A stretch of 64,000 nucleotides of DNA, from assembly GCA_013146195.2 (NCBI GenBank), contig CM028380.1, positions 78,868,556 through 78,932,555 of the forward strand. Reading direction: 5' to 3'. This DNA comes from Codonopsis lanceolata (lineage: Eukaryota; Streptophyta; Magnoliopsida; Asterales; Campanulaceae). Of this stretch, positions 23,601 to 38,600 are shown piece by piece. The position numbers and the translations under genes were made by a program. The stretch's first letter is position 1. Every line of letters begins with the position of its first letter. Under the pieces are notes generated by a model that saw only the letters and a program-made list of their open reading frames with translations, was not told the DNA's origin and made no database searches.

Positions 23601-26600
23601 ACATGCCTTGGTACACAAACTAACAAACTATGAAAAGCTTACCGTGAGAAAAATCAAATCTTAATTTTTCTGGAAGAACGATGGATCCCTTCTGGTCAAC
23701 ATGATTCCCTAGGACTTCCTGCATATATGTTTTCCGGTGTTCAAGGTTCAGACCCAGTGTTTAATCAAAAGAGGGAGGGGGGCAACTTAAATGGAAGCAG
23801 ATTAATGTCTGTTTAGCATTACCCTGAGAGCAAAATTTAACATGTGGGTACAAGTATGGTTTGGAGCAATGAGCTTACGCCTTTCATAGTCAACCTGCTC
23901 AAGAAATTACAGAACTACTTCTAGTTAAAAATCGAAGGAGGCAAACCATGCATTTGAATCAAGAGCAAGATCAAGTACAATTAAGTAGCATTACCTTACA
24001 GACTACTTCATTGCCCAGAAGGAACCTGCCAGATTCTTCAGTTAAATGACCAAGATGGATAACAAACCCACCATAAATTTGAACATTTGAAACTTGAAAT
24101 GATCCTGAAGGGCCTCCAAGTATTCCAGTATCAAATATCTACAACCCCAACAAAAATTACAGATTTAGAATCATATCAGCTCTGATATGTATAAATGTAC
24201 ATCATTCAACAAATACTAGTTTCACAAAACGAAGATGGTCGCATGTAGATACCATTCCACGTTCTAAAAAGCAAATAAATACAAGGACATTTATGCCTAT
24301 TTGCTGTATACTTGGCCTCATTCTCATCAAATAAGATGTACAGGTTCTTGTAATCTCAGATATATGGCCATTCTCGACGAGAATTCAGATTTATTGGCAA
24401 AGAGGCGAAGAGTATAATGATTTTATATGATTTGAAAACTAAAAGTAAAATGACCATGGTATAAAATACCACGGCTTCACTCAATACGATTACCGATTGC
24501 AATGATTCCCCCTACAAGAATAACATTATGAGATGTGATGTTGCACGGGTTCATTTTCGGTAGTACCCTTTTCCAATCTTAAAGATTTACCCACCCTCAT
24601 ATCTCCAACAGATCTCTTTTTCACACCCATCTTAACCCCCAACCACCACCCTCACCCACCAGAAAACACACAAAAAGAATCTCCATGTGGCCTAGTCTAT
24701 CCAAAAGAATACCTGATTCTTGAGCTAAAAAATGCAGTTGACAACTTGACATCACATATACCAAACAATTGAGAATACAAGTCCCCCTGATTTTCAACCA
24801 AATCATAAGGCATGCATACCTGACCACCTTGCTCAGCGTAAAAGCTTGTGCTCTCCAGAATAATACCAACTTCGTCGCCGACCACAGCACTTTCCAAGAA
24901 CTCACTGCCAGAGTAAATTGCTTTTATAACACTTTTGTGATCCTGAAACAATTAACAAGTTGAGTATCAACAAAAGATAGCACAATCCACAATTCAAAAG
25001 GACAACCGTGCTAAACAGCAATAACCAAAGAATATGTGAACTTCAAATTAATCCCTGAAGTTACCGTTCGTGCCCAGTCTCTTAAAAAGGCTGATCAGAC
25101 CATGTTTAACGGTGGGTCTTCACGGTATTTAATGAGTATCACACTCATTAACAAAGGATCTCCCCAATCTTCCAAAAATCTTATTTGGATATTCAATGGT
25201 AGAGTCTCTGAAAAGAGCTACCCATATTTCCGCAAACAGTGGAAAAGTTGTTTCCCCTCCGTCCCAGCTGGCTCTCTCTCCATGCCAAGTTTTTCTTTTC
25301 TTTTTTGATTTTTAGCATTTATGCTATTAAGAAATATATATATATTATTTTAAGAAGTATACATTTTTATCTAAAAATAGAGACTTAGCTTGACTCATTT
25401 GGACACCAAATGATTTTTTTCAAATTTTGAAGTTATTGGAGACAAAGATGGCAGAGTATGAAAGATTATTGGGGTTTATGCCAAGTTGTTTGAGTTTTTT
25501 TTGTTTGGGTAGTTTATGGGTATCAAATGGATTTTTATGTTCATTTTTAATAAATTGAGTATTAAATGGGGATCAAAGGTGATCCTTTGGTGTACATGCT
25601 CTCAGAAAGATTCATCCCTCCTTTATTCAAAAAAGACAAATATACCCTCTGGATCACACACCCACAAAACACGATAATAAAATTTATCATACCCTATTTT
25701 ATCTGAATATAGCCTATTAGAATTTCAATTTATTTTTCTTAACCTAAATATTATACAGCCTCTACTGAGTTCACTACAATCTGCAATCAACATTATTGGT
25801 AATAGAAGGATTCATCAGAAAGCTCTACAGAAAATCATAGAATACTGACAATAATGATAAATTTAGAAGCAGGAAAAGGGGGCTTACACCAAAAGAAAGG
25901 AGAAATAACAGACCATATATAATAATTACATTAAGTTAATTAGAGATTGATAAAAGAAAAAAACAAATACCCTCCTCCAACATTCAAAATTATTTATAAG
26001 CATTCAAGAAAATCACCAATACCCTACTTCAACATTCAAAATTAATTCTCGGCATTCAAGAAAATCACCAAACTTTTAAAATTCTTTTTAAAAATAAACC
26101 TTTTTGGTTACCAGAAATTATATGCACGCAGTACCCTCGCATTGCAAAAATTATTCCTAAAAAATCGCTTACCGCAAGTATGGGCCATTGAACATACTAT
26201 GTGGCACAAAAACAGGAACAATAATGATAAACATGCACAAGGAAGAGGGGTGGAGTGGAGGGAAGAGATATAAAAAAAACTGTGACACTTCCATTTTTAA
26301 CAAAAGTTGAAGCAAGAGATATCACATTTCCTAATAATAATTGATATCCCCCACAAATAACATATAAATCCACAGTTCCCTAACCATGAAAAAATATGTA
26401 ACCTGCCTCATTCACAGACCTGAAACCATGTAAACTTGAAGGAATCATTTGTCGTAGCAACCCCTCTCTTGTGCAATGCAGAGGTAGCATCAGCATCCAT
26501 GACAATGGTTTTAGCAGCTTGCTGCAAAGAAATCATGTTAGCTCGTTAGGATCTCTGGCAGAGACCTCAACTTCGAAGTATATTTTCCTCCACACAGCTT

Positions 26601-29600
26601 CTCCTTCATGGAACAAGACATTGTCTAACAGGGACATACTATCGTATGATGGACGTAAAAGGAAAACAGTAAAGGAAAAATGCTACCTTGTTCTGAGCAT
26701 TCCTTGATCTTTCTCTTGCTTCAGTCATAGCACTGTCAAAACCCTCAATATCAACTGTCAAGCCTCTTTCTTCAGCCATCAACTGGTAGAATAAAGTATC
26801 AGTGGTAAATAAAACATGTATTCAAGAAAACAGAGCAAGAACAAGAATGAAAATTCCATTCACCTGGGTTAGATCCAATGGAAAGCCATAAGTGTCCCAC
26901 AACACAAATGCATCCTGCAAACAAGAACAAAGTGAAAGGACAGAGGCAGAAAGACATCTAGAAACTTAAACATTACAAACTACTATACAACTCACTGATT
27001 TTTTCTGGCTTTCTCAAGAGGTAAAACACTGTGACTCTGTGAGAGTGAGACAGTTCTTAAATACAAGTGCTTTTGCTGTGACTCCTTTTGCAAACTAGAC
27101 CAAACACTAAATGAAATTTCCTTGACAAGTTATTTAAAAATAACCATATTGGGGAACCAATTTAAGTATTAAATAATGTCAAAAGTAACTGAAAGCAAAA
27201 GTGGTGGGTGAGAACTTCTACTCTCCATTGATGATTTATAAAATAAAAGCCTATAAAAACTCCAAAGAAGATAGAGCCTGATGTATAGATATAGTCTTTG
27301 AAAATATTTGATCATATCATCTTCACAAAAGTATGGTAGTACAATTACTAAATGATTAAAGTATTTACTTTATCAGGAAACCAAAAGCTCAATGAATCAA
27401 AAAATGAACATACACAGATAATTATGGAGAAAAAAATTCAGAGAGTTCATCTTGGAAAAAGATCAAAAGCAACCTATATCATTTCGTATTTAGCAGTGAT
27501 ACCGAATAAAGGAATACGAAAGGGAGTTCTTCAATACCGAAAGAACAAAAAGGGAAGTGCAATAGTAAAATAGACGCTACCGCTAATCTCTAACAGGGTG
27601 AAATGTATAAAGCAACTCACTCTGCAACCATATAAAAACCTGCTTGATAACAATTAGCTTAAACGTATCAAATAGAAAGAAAGTCTTCCATGGAGGATAA
27701 AGTTTTCAAAGCAAGAAATCCAGAAACTTGCCTGTCCACTTAATATCTTTCCTTGAACATCTTGAGCAGCCCTCTTAAATTTCTCAATTCCCTGTAGAAA
27801 GGTTAATCATTAGTCAGATCTTGAGAACATAATCGTTTTCCTTCAAATATCCACACACATAAAGGACTTGCACACGGATTAAAGATTAATTACCAGCAGA
27901 AAAACACATAATAATACCATCAATCAGAAATAAATGAAGTAACCAAAGTGGGTGAAAAACAAGAGTATTTTTATCATCGATCAACGCAATTCAGCTCATG
28001 AATCAAACGTGAAATTTCTAACTGTTTTACATAGTTACGGATTTAAAATATCATGAGTAACTGAAATTTGTAAGGTTTCAATCAAAACTCATGAATCTCA
28101 TATAAGTCAAAGTAGAAGCACATGATGTACCTAAGAATTATTGAGTGCGTGTTCACGCCCCAGAATACACAATGGACATTTACTGTTAAGGGAGAGAACT
28201 TCTGGAACGAGTAACGGCTAGATAAATCAACATCAAAATATCTGCAATTTTGAAGTGATTCATAATCACCAACTCACTCCGATTCCGCACCCACCCCCCC
28301 CCCCGAGATCTCAAAGTCGATAAGCTAAGATTCCTCTACGGTATATGGGCATATGGTTGAACAAGAGCCCACTAAAGAACTACCAAAGGAAATGCTTTGA
28401 AAGATAAACCAAAAATTGGTTTTCCCAGCTGACAGAATGTTTGTACATCTATCTGATTATCTTTACAATGCAATTGTCAGATTGAGGGTGTTGCTTGATG
28501 ATGTTTATTGGCAGTAAGTATTGTGTAGGCAAACCTCATGAATGAGCCAGTACGAACTACAACATCATAAGCTCTCTTGGCTACATAAATTCGTGCATAT
28601 ATAGAATCATTCATTTTAGAAAAGTACAGAAACCAAACTTAAAATTGGTTTCAACTGGACAAGAGATTTGAACAGCGGGAAACTTTCTAAGTTATGATCC
28701 CAAACTTGAGCCATAAATCCAGAGCTAAGAGATGTCACAACGGAAGACAAATTTTAGCACTGTCATCAGAGGCAAGAATGTCTGCAGGTGTCTTTATGTA
28801 TACTCGGCATCACTGCCCAGAGTGTGCTACAGCAGATAAGATTGGAAAAAGAACATAGAAGATAGTAAGGGATCTACACAAGGATTATGGCCATATATAA
28901 AGCTCGAGCTTACATAAAGCAATGTCCTGCCAAAACTTGTTTCCTCATCTGCAATCGTGTCCCTGATGTGCACTTCATGATGTTTTAGCTCGGGAAAGAC
29001 ACCACCCATCACTTCCACCACAACCCTTACCAACCTGATTTTCATACAACCACGAATAGAACTTTACAAATATGATATACCCAAAACAGCAGCAATGTCG
29101 ACATTCAAATATAAATGTCACAACGAATCCTAGTACAAGAGATAATCGTGAGAAAGAAGGCTGATTTGGTGCAGCTACCCATTGAAAAATCCTTGCTTAG
29201 CTTTCAGAACTTCAGTTCCATAACGCACAGCTCGGCGAAGAATGCGTCTTAGGACATATTCACGCCCTTCGTTGCCTGCGCAGAAAAAGTAAGATGATCA
29301 TAACAACTAGTAAAACTTATTATATAAGGTAATTAAGCAGAACAATTAAATGATATTGTTACGCAAGTAAAGTCCATGATTCCTTATTGAAGGGGTGAAG
29401 AAGTGCAACGTTTAACATCAACCCTGATAAGGCTCTTTTTCATCCCAATCTAGGTGGCAAGGATGTGATTGGTTAGAGATGACATCAATTAACACTTGAT
29501 GTCACCCTTTAACCAATCACACATCACGTGCTTGCCACCTAGATTAGGATTAGAAATGTGGACACAAAAATCTTGGATCCCTACCAATCTCGTCATGCAG

Positions 29601-32600
29601 CATTTTTAAAAGATAACACACCCACACACACACACATACATACAGCATAATCTCTGTGCTACTCTTTCTATTCTGGCAAGTCATTGAGACGATGGAATTA
29701 TATTGCTCAATCACGTACTGATTAGATTCCAACAAGCCTATTACCAGTCCAGACCACTTTCAACACATTTTACAAGGTAATTTCCAAAATCCATATTATG
29801 ATGGAAATATTAGTGCTACCTATTTTAATCAATTTGAGAGTCCGCTTCTGTTAATGGCAGTAAGATCTCCTATAGGTTCCTCACTTCCTCCTTTTGCAAG
29901 AATTACATAGAGGCAAGGAAATTTTGCTATTGAAGTAGATTTAGTGAAGGTCAATGATCTATTCATGGTTATCTTAGCGAGATTACTTCCTGTGATCATA
30001 CAACAGAATGAGGGGCAATACTACAGTGAAGTATTGTATTAGAATAACGGAGTTTTGGATAGATTAATGGAAATAACAATGCAAGAAAACCTATCACACC
30101 ATATATATTTATCAGTTAATGAAGCTTATTATTGTCTGCTTGATGACCGTATGGCTAAAAGGGTCATTCAGATCCAACCTGCATGCATGATTTTGGATCA
30201 CTTAAAGTGATTCTGTTTAGAGGAGTACTTGGTTACACTGTTACAATATAGTTTTATGTATATTTAGGGTTATATTGTATATTATTATTTTGTAGGGACC
30301 TTGATGTAACTTGTACACATATATATTCGTTTGCCGAACTGATATACAGTTATCGGCTTCATCATAACTGTATTGGATTTCTTATTCGATAACATGGTAT
30401 TAGAGTGAAGGATTTAGGTCTTCGTGATTGTGCGACTCTGGTGAAAGGCTTCATCACCCCTAGCGTGGTATAGGTTCTTCATTTTGCGATGGACTAAGAG
30501 TCATAGTGACGGTATCAAGGCGTGTTTTCATATTGAGGTGTTGGAATTGATTTAGGCCACGCAATTTGCACTGTGTAGTCGTCCAGTGTAGGCGACCAGT
30601 TCTGTAACAATTTTTTCTGCCGGCCGGTGCCGAAAAAGTACCTCACACGCCGGCGCGTGTGCTGGAATTTTCTCACCGGACTTCCACATAAGTTCGCCTA
30701 CTCATTTTCATCTAGGTTTCAGTGTTACTTTTCTAGTTCGATGATTTTTTGGCTGGTTGATTTACAACTTCAGTTAGTGCGCAGTCTGTTTGTTTGCTGC
30801 TTGTTTGTGAGTCTGTTTTTTGACTTTAAGTTTTGGCTTTGGCATAATTGTCCAAAATATATAATGACTACTTCTTGGCCCTCCGATGGTAAGGCTGTGG
30901 TTTCTTAAGTTATCTCCGTTGGTTCACATGCTATTGAAATGAGTTTAAAAGGGCAACAGAAAGAAGATCATCTTACTTCTGTTCGTGAGAAAGATACTAC
31001 GTGGATGCGCGATGATGCTGATTTATATGGGAAGCTTATGAATTCAATGGATGAAGAGATTGCAGCATACTACTATTGTTCATGATATGTGGGAGTACTT
31101 GGCTGTTATATACTTCGGCAAGGATAATTTGAAGCGTATTTATATTTATGATCTCTCTTGTGCGATGTTTCATTAGGATCAACGCGATCACACTGTGACT
31201 CAATACTTAGCTGATTATAAGAAATTAGCTGCGGAATGGAGTTCCTTATTACCGTTGAGTGTGGATGCAGGCACAACGAGAAAAACTAATGATACTTGGA
31301 TTTCTTGCTGGTTTGCGGTTTGAGTTTAGCACGGCTCGTTCGCAGATTTTATCTGACACCGATGTTGGCTCTCTTCAAGATGCATTTTCTCGTGTTCTTC
31401 GTACTTCCTTAGAATCTAGCACAAGTAATAATGCAACTGGCAGTGTGAATCCTCTCCTTTGCACTTTGGGACAGGAACCGCACGGATTTGACTATGGTGG
31501 TCGAGGTGGTAGGAGTCCTAGTAAAGGGGGTCACTGGTGGTCGTAGTGATCGCGGTGGGGGTAGAGCGAGTTCAGAGTCCTGTATTTGTTATCATTGTGA
31601 TGCTACGGGCCATACAATTCATGAAGCTACATGGGAAACCACCTGCAGATAACTTTGCTCATGTTGCCTCTACTCTTGAACATACTCCTACACAAACTCC
31701 GTCTACTCAGCCAAGTCCACCTAGTGAGAGTAAGATGGTGATGATGTCTGATGAGTTAGCTCGCTACACAGTTTCAGGCCTCCTCTTCTTCCTCTACTGC
31801 ATGTTTTTCTTCGTCTGGCTGTCAATGGGTTCTTGATTCCGATGCCTCCGATCATATGACGGGCAACCGTGGTCTCTTTTATTCGTTTACTAGTGCGTTG
31901 GGTAATCCTAGTGTAACACTAGCAGATGGTTCGGTTGCTCCTATTTTTTTTGATAAGTAAATAATATATTAAATAACAAGCATCAAAAGAGGTGATGCGT
32001 CCTTTGTACACTAGCCGTATACCAACCCAAAGATTAACCTAAATCTGTACTATATACAAGATCTACAAAAGCTATAATCTAGGAAGAGAGTGATCATCCA
32101 CGGAGCTCCAAAACTGAATAGTACGAATCAGCAAATTCTTCACTCCGGACCGACATTTCCACGTTGTCGAAAGCCCTATGGTTCCTTTCCTTCCATAGAA
32201 TCCAACACACCCCCAAAAGAGCTGTCCCCCATATACTATTCCTCTTCTTCAAATAACCTCTATTCCAACCTCTGACATGGTCGATGATCGAACTTGGCAT
32301 GACCCAAGACATATTAAACATACTCAGCACATAACTCCAAAGTTCTAAAGCCACTTGGCAATGAAGAAGTAAATGATTTACACTCTCCGCGCCAGCCTTA
32401 CACATATAGCATCTATTAACAAAAACCATGTTACGTTTACGCAAAAAATTCAAGGGCGCGATAATATATGTCTCACGACGTCTCTTCAATTGTCATCGGT
32501 TTTGTATATTTTGGGTTTTTCATTTAACCTTTTGTCTATTAGTCGATTTACTCGTGATCATAATTGTAAGGTCTTTTTTTTTCCTACCCATTGTGAAGAT

Positions 32601-35600
32601 TGTGTGACGAAAAGGATTATTGGTAGAGGGTAAGAATCTGGACTATACTTTTTTGAGCCTGTGGCGTCGACTGCAATTCTTCATTTTCTCCTTTCCGGAT
32701 CCAATGTCGAATGGGTCATCCTTCTATGTACAGTCTAAAGAAGTTGTGTCCAGATTTATCCTCTTTGTCTGATCTTGCGTGTGATGCCTGTCAATTTGCA
32801 AAACATCATCGTATTTATTACTTTCCTAGGGTTAATAAGCGGGTAAATGCCCAATTTGATGTTGTACATGTGTGGGGTCCTAGTCCCGTTGTTTCTAAGT
32901 TGTGATATCGGTATTTTGTCGCCTTTATAGATGATTATTCCCGTGTAACTTGGATTTATTTAATGAAAAATCGTTCTGAATTATTTAATATTTTTTCAGA
33001 CTTATGTGCTGAAATTGAAACTCAATTTAGTGTGCATGTTAAACTCCTTTGTAGTGATAATGCACAAGAGTACTTTTCTAATGTCTATTCTCGGTTTATG
33101 GCTGGTTGTGGTATGCTTCATCGGTCCTCGTGTATTGAGCAAAATGGGGCGGCTGAGCGTAAAAATCGTCATTTACTTGAAGTTACCCGTGCTCTCTCCT
33201 TTCAAATGCATGTACCTAAACACTTTTGGGCCCTGTCATCTCATTAATAGGATGCCTTCTTCTGTTTTTCAAGGGCGAAATTCTGTATCGTGTCTTGTTT
33301 CCTTCACAGTCTCTTTATTCCGTTCCTCCACGGATGTTTAAATTAGATCTTTGTTCATGATCACCGTCCAGGTCATACTAAATTAGATCATATCACTTGT
33401 TGCATCATATCATTGGCCACTTCATTGAAGAATGCTTTTCTTCATGGTGATTTACTAGAAGAGGTGTATATGCAGCAACCACCGGGATTTGTTGCTCAGG
33501 GGGAGTTATCAGGTATGGTTTGCAAGTTAAAGCGGTCGTTGTATGGTTTGAAACAGTCTCCATGTGTGTGGTTTGGCAGATTCAGTGATATAGTGATAGA
33601 GTTTGGTCTTACAAGGCGTCAAAGTGATTAATTTGTATTTTATCGACAGAGGTATTGTTGATTAGTTGTGTATGTGAATGATATTGTTATTACTGGTAGT
33701 GACAACGCAGACATTAGTACACTTAAGGAGTTTCTTCAAACAAAATTTCAAACTAAGGATTTAGGTAGCTTGAAATATTTCTTGGGTATTGAGGTTACTC
33801 GTTGCAAGCAAGTTATATTCTTGTCTCAAAGGAAGTATGTGTTTGATTTGTTGTGTGAGACAGGAATGTTATAAGCAAAACCTTCTGTCAGTCCTATGGA
33901 GCCAAGTCTAAAACTTAGGACCGAAGATGGTGAAGAATTTGTCAACTTGTTGGTAAATTGAATTACCTAGCTGTAACCATGTCAGATATTGCTTTTGTAG
34001 TTAGTGTTGTCAGTCAGTTTATGTCCTCACCACGGACTACTCTTTGGGATGCTGCTGTGAGGATTCTAAGATATCTTAAACAGGCTCCGGGGCAAGGTGT
34101 ACTATATCGTGATCATGGATATATGAGAATTGAAGGGTTTGCCGATGCTAGTAGGTTCTCCATATAAGATATCTACTTCAAGATACTGTGTATTTGTTGG
34201 AGGTAAATTGGTATCTTAGAAGAGTAAGAAACAACCGGTGGTGTCAAGATCTAGTGCGGAGTCTAATATAGGGCTATGGCTAATGCCACGTGTGAACTTG
34301 TGTGGATTCATCAGCTCCTGGTGAGATTGGTATTGGTAACTCATTACCTATACAGTTATTGTGTGATAACTAGGCAGCTATTCATATTGCCTCAAATCCA
34401 GTGTTCGATGAACGAACAAAACACATAAAGATTGATTGTCATTTTGTTCGAGAGAAACTTCAAGAAAAGGTGATTGTCACGAGTTATGTTAGAACTGGGG
34501 ATCCACTCGCGGATGTGTTTACTAAGTCATTGAATGGGAATAGAATTGGTTATATTTGTAACAACCTGAGCATGCAAAATATTTATGCTCCAGCTTGAGG
34601 GAAAGTGTTAGAATATAGTTTTATGTATATTTAGGGTTATATTGTATATTATTATATTTGTAGGGACCTTGATGTAACTTGTACACATATATATTGGTTT
34701 GCCGAAATGATATACAGTTATCGGCTTCATCAGAATTGTATTGGATTTCTTCTTCGATAACACACTGGACTCAGCTTTATTTTTCCCTAGTGATTAATGA
34801 AGAAGATTAAAAGTGAGTGCCTTTCCATGAGTGGTCCTTGTTAAAAACTACTGTAGTTATGGTGTTCTTAAGTTGGAGGGGTTCGGGATGTACAAGCTTG
34901 GTTGCCTGAAATAAGAATAGGATTACTAAGCACATATGGGAAGTTAGCAGTAGAAAAAAATCTTGAATATATCTCGGTGAAATGGTAATGTAGTGCAGGG
35001 AACGGCACATGGATGGTTGGAGGACATTATTGAAATTGACAACTATTTGCAGAAGGTGGATAGGGAATTTGGATATGGGTTAACAGAAAGATTCCAAATT
35101 TTCAGAGGGAAATGAGGTGAATGCAGATAATGTTTATATGTGAAAATTTAAAGATGCAGTTCAAAAAACCAATCATCGAAAAAGGCAGGTAAAGTGTAAC
35201 AAACATGTAAGTGTCTAACAATGCACCTGGACATGAACCATCAGCAATGGCAAATGAAAGAGTTCTGATGTGGTCAGCAACAACCCTGTACGCCATGTCA
35301 ACTCTATCCACATCGTCTGGTCCAACCTTTCCTGAATATGGCCTAGCTCCAGTTGCCTGGCGGTTAATTGGAAAGCACGAAAATACTAATGAGATTAATT
35401 CAGCTAGAGGTAGAGTGAACATATCAGAGACAGTGGTAGCTGCATCATTCGGTGTTGTTAGTGAACAAATTCATGAGACAGTAAAAGTCACCCTAATAGT
35501 GGATATAAATGAGAGATAATTGTTTAAGATGATTTGAACACATACAACATAGACCACTTAGTCTAAAGTCTGATACCATCAATATCAACAAGATGATTAG

Positions 35601-38600
35601 AGGTTGGGAAAGACAAATATATTTTTTTGATAAGTAAGGTATATATTAATAACAAAAGCGGCAAATAAGGAACCGCATCCTATATACACAGGAGGAATAC
35701 TCCAAAAATTACAGATTACAAAAATTCGCTACAAAGTTAGCAAAAGAGTTGACCTCAGACCTAACACCGTCACTACACCAAAAAATAGCAGCTGAAGCAG
35801 ATCATTCTTCAGCAACGACAAAGACCTTTCCACGTTTTCAAAAGCTCTCCTATTCCTCCCTTTCCAAATCACCTAGCATACTCCCATAGGAATAGTCTGC
35901 CAAATAAAATCTCTCCATTTCCTCTTGTGCAAAGACCAACAAAGAAGGAGATCCTTAATAGATTCCGGCATGGCCCAAGATAAGTTAAAAACGTGAAAGA
36001 TATAATCCCACAAGGCACTCGCCACCGGACAGTGAAGCATAAGATGATCAGCACTCTGACCATTACTTTTGCACATACAACAGCTCACTATCACCTTCCC
36101 GCGTCTCCTAAGATTATCCCCTGTAAGAATGGCTTCGTTCACCGCTTCCCAAATGAAGAAGGCAACTCTAGACTTCCAAATAGCTTTCCAGGGAAACAGA
36201 CCCCTTCCCCCAAAATCTGAACCAAAGTAGTAAGACTTAACCGAGAACATTTTGTTTTTAGCCCTATCCCAGATGACCTCGTCAACACTACTCTTGTCAA
36301 GTTGCTGTGAATAAAGCAACTCTGAAAGCTGAAGGAAACTCTGCACTTCCCAATCCTGAAAAAACCTTCTGAAAACTGGATTCCAAATAATCGAACCTCC
36401 TTCGTGCGAAATAATAGCACATTAGAACTTCTTTGTCACTCACAATGTTAAAAAGACTAGGAAAGGCCCTCCACAGCTCCACAAGACCACACCACCTATC
36501 CAACCAAAATCTAACCGAAGATCCTTCTCCTACCTTAAAAGAGATATTTCTAACGAAAGCGTCCCACCCTTTCCGGATTCCTTTCCAAACTCTCACCCCA
36601 TGAGACAAGGAAACTTCCTTAGGAAACCAAAGATGATTTCCTTCCCCATACTTGCTCACCACCAATCTCCTCCATAGAGCATCCTTATCTATCAAATATC
36701 TCCACAACCATTTACCCAACAAAGCTCTATTGAAAGCTCTGATGTTCTTAACCCCTAGGCCACCAGATTTAATACCAGAACACACTTTGGACCACTTGAC
36801 TAGGTGATACTTCCGATCCACCATCGAGCCTTCCCATAAGAAGTCCCTTTCAAATTTTTCCAGTCTTCAGCTAACTGATGACGGGATGACGAACAAGGAC
36901 ATAAAGTAAGTAGGCATCGAAGACAACGTGCTCTTTATGAGAGTAAGGCGACCTACCTTTGAAGACAAACACTGCTTTTTCCAACCTGCCAGGCGATGTT
37001 GAAATTGTTCTATCACCGAAACCCACATATTCGAGCTCTTGAAAGCAGCTCCTAACGGAAGACCCAAGTAGGTAGAAGGAAGGGAAGTCACCTTAAAACC
37101 AAAGAAGGCAGCCAATTCCCCAATATTTCCTACATTCCCCACAGGAATAATTTCAGACTTTGAAATATTACCTTTTAGACCCGAAACAGCCTGAAAAAAG
37201 AGCAAGACCATCTGTAAATAGCCTAACTGAGAGTCCTTCGCTTCATAAAACACAAGAGAGTCATGTGCAAACAAGAGATGCGACACTGAGACAGGGACTC
37301 TATCATTACCGACTACGAAACCACTAATGAAACCTCCTAATATAGCTTTGAAACCAAAGAAGGCAGCCAATTCCCCAATATTTCCTACATTCCCCACAGG
37401 AATAATTTCAGACTTTGAAATATTACCTTTTAGACCCGAAACAGCCTGAAAAAAGAGCAAGACCATCCGTAAATAGCCTAATTGAGAGTCCTTCGCTTCA
37501 CAAAACACAAGAGAGTCATGTGCAAACAAGAGATGCGACACTGAGACAGGGACTCTATCATTACCGACTACGAAATCACTAATGAAACCTCCTAATATAG
37601 CTTTATCCATCATTAAGCTCAGAGCTTCCATCACTAAAATGAAGAGGAAAGGAGAAAGGGGGTCGCCATGGCGAAGGCCCCTCGAGGTTCCAAAAAATCC
37701 AGCCAGCTCTCCATCAATCATCACCGAAAATCTCACCGTAGAAATACACCAAAAAATCCATCTTCTCCATTTGTCACCAAAATCCATTCTGTTTAGCAGG
37801 TAGATGAGAAATTCCCAATTAACGTGATCATAAGCTTTATAAATATCCAACTTGCAAATCAAGCTCGGCTTTCCTTTCCTTAGCCTATCATCCACCGCTT
37901 CATTGGCAATAAAGGAAGCAACAATAATTTGACGATCCCCCACAAAGGCATGTTGCGACTCCGAAATGACTTTGCCCACGACCTTTCTCAATCGAATCGA
38001 AAGCACCTTTGCAATGATTTTATAAACACTTCCAACAAGACTAATGGGTCTATAATCTTTAATCTCCGTCGCATTTGTCTTTTTAGGAATCAAAGAGATA
38101 AATGAAGCATTAAGACTTTTTTCAAAACACATGTTTGAATGGAAGAACAGAAAAACTTCCATGATATCCTTCTTCAAAATCTCCCAGCTATGCTGAAAAA
38201 ATGCCATAGAGAAACCATCAGGACCGGGCGCTTTATCGCCATTCATACTCCAAAGGGCTGCCCTAACTTCCTCCTCCAAGAAAGCTGATTCCAGCACTAA
38301 ATTATTCTCCTGATTAAGACCATTAAAGAACATCCCATCTAACTATGGCCGTTGGATCCCCTGATCAGCATACAACTTATAAAAATCTACTATACCCACC
38401 CTAATAGCAGATTTATCCTCCAGCAAAATACCATCCACTGAAATGCTATGAATGTGATTAACCCTTTTATTGGCATTCGCCGTCCTATGAAAAAATTTGG
38501 TGTTCCTGTCACCTTCCTTTAACCACTGAACCCGAGATTTCTATCTCCAACAAATTTCCTCTTTAACCAAATATATATATATATATATATATATAGGTAG

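Larger units (their letters stand above)
30239..34762 (+). mobile_element. Ty1/copia retrotransposon in AlaRS intron 6, degenerate
   Basis: The LTRs are 30239-30394 (156 bp) and 34606-34762 (157 bp), start TGTTA and end AACA, and are nearly identical. After the 5' LTR comes a primer-binding site TGGTATTAGAG (initiator tRNA-Met type, one base off TGGTATCAGAG). A purine tract TTGAGGGAAAG precedes the 3' LTR. The right flank reads CACTG. The left side reads CACTG overlapping the LTR's first TG, so the 5 bp duplication CACTG fits if one TG of a TGTG was lost. The element runs antisense to AlaRS. A LINE fragment is inserted in it at about 31946-32460. Confidence 0.92.
35622..38570 (-). mobile_element. 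5'-truncated L1-type LINE in AlaRS intron 5
   Basis: The minus strand carries most of ORF2: a linker with FFHRTANANKRV-like sequence near 38500, RT from about 38330 (MNGDKAPGPDGFSMAF, ISLIPKK, DYRPISLVGSVYKIIAK, SESQHAFVGDR, LDIYKAYDHVNWEF), then zf-RVT (about 36100-36050, CCMCKSNGQSADHL), and the family tail TTACTTATCAAAAAAA at about 35630. The endonuclease and ORF1 are absent. A (TA)n run sits at the truncated 5' side (about 38570-38594). It lies in the same orientation as AlaRS. Confidence 0.9.

Noticed and set aside
27352..27573. 73-codon plus-strand open frame rich in Lys inside AlaRS intron 8/9 area
   Set aside because: It lies between splice-supported AlaRS exons on the other strand, resembles no family I know, and is short enough to arise by chance in A-rich intron sequence.
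36139..36420. Separate minus-strand frames next to the RT frame of the intron 5 LINE
   Set aside because: They are frameshifted continuations of the same LINE ORF2, not independent genes.
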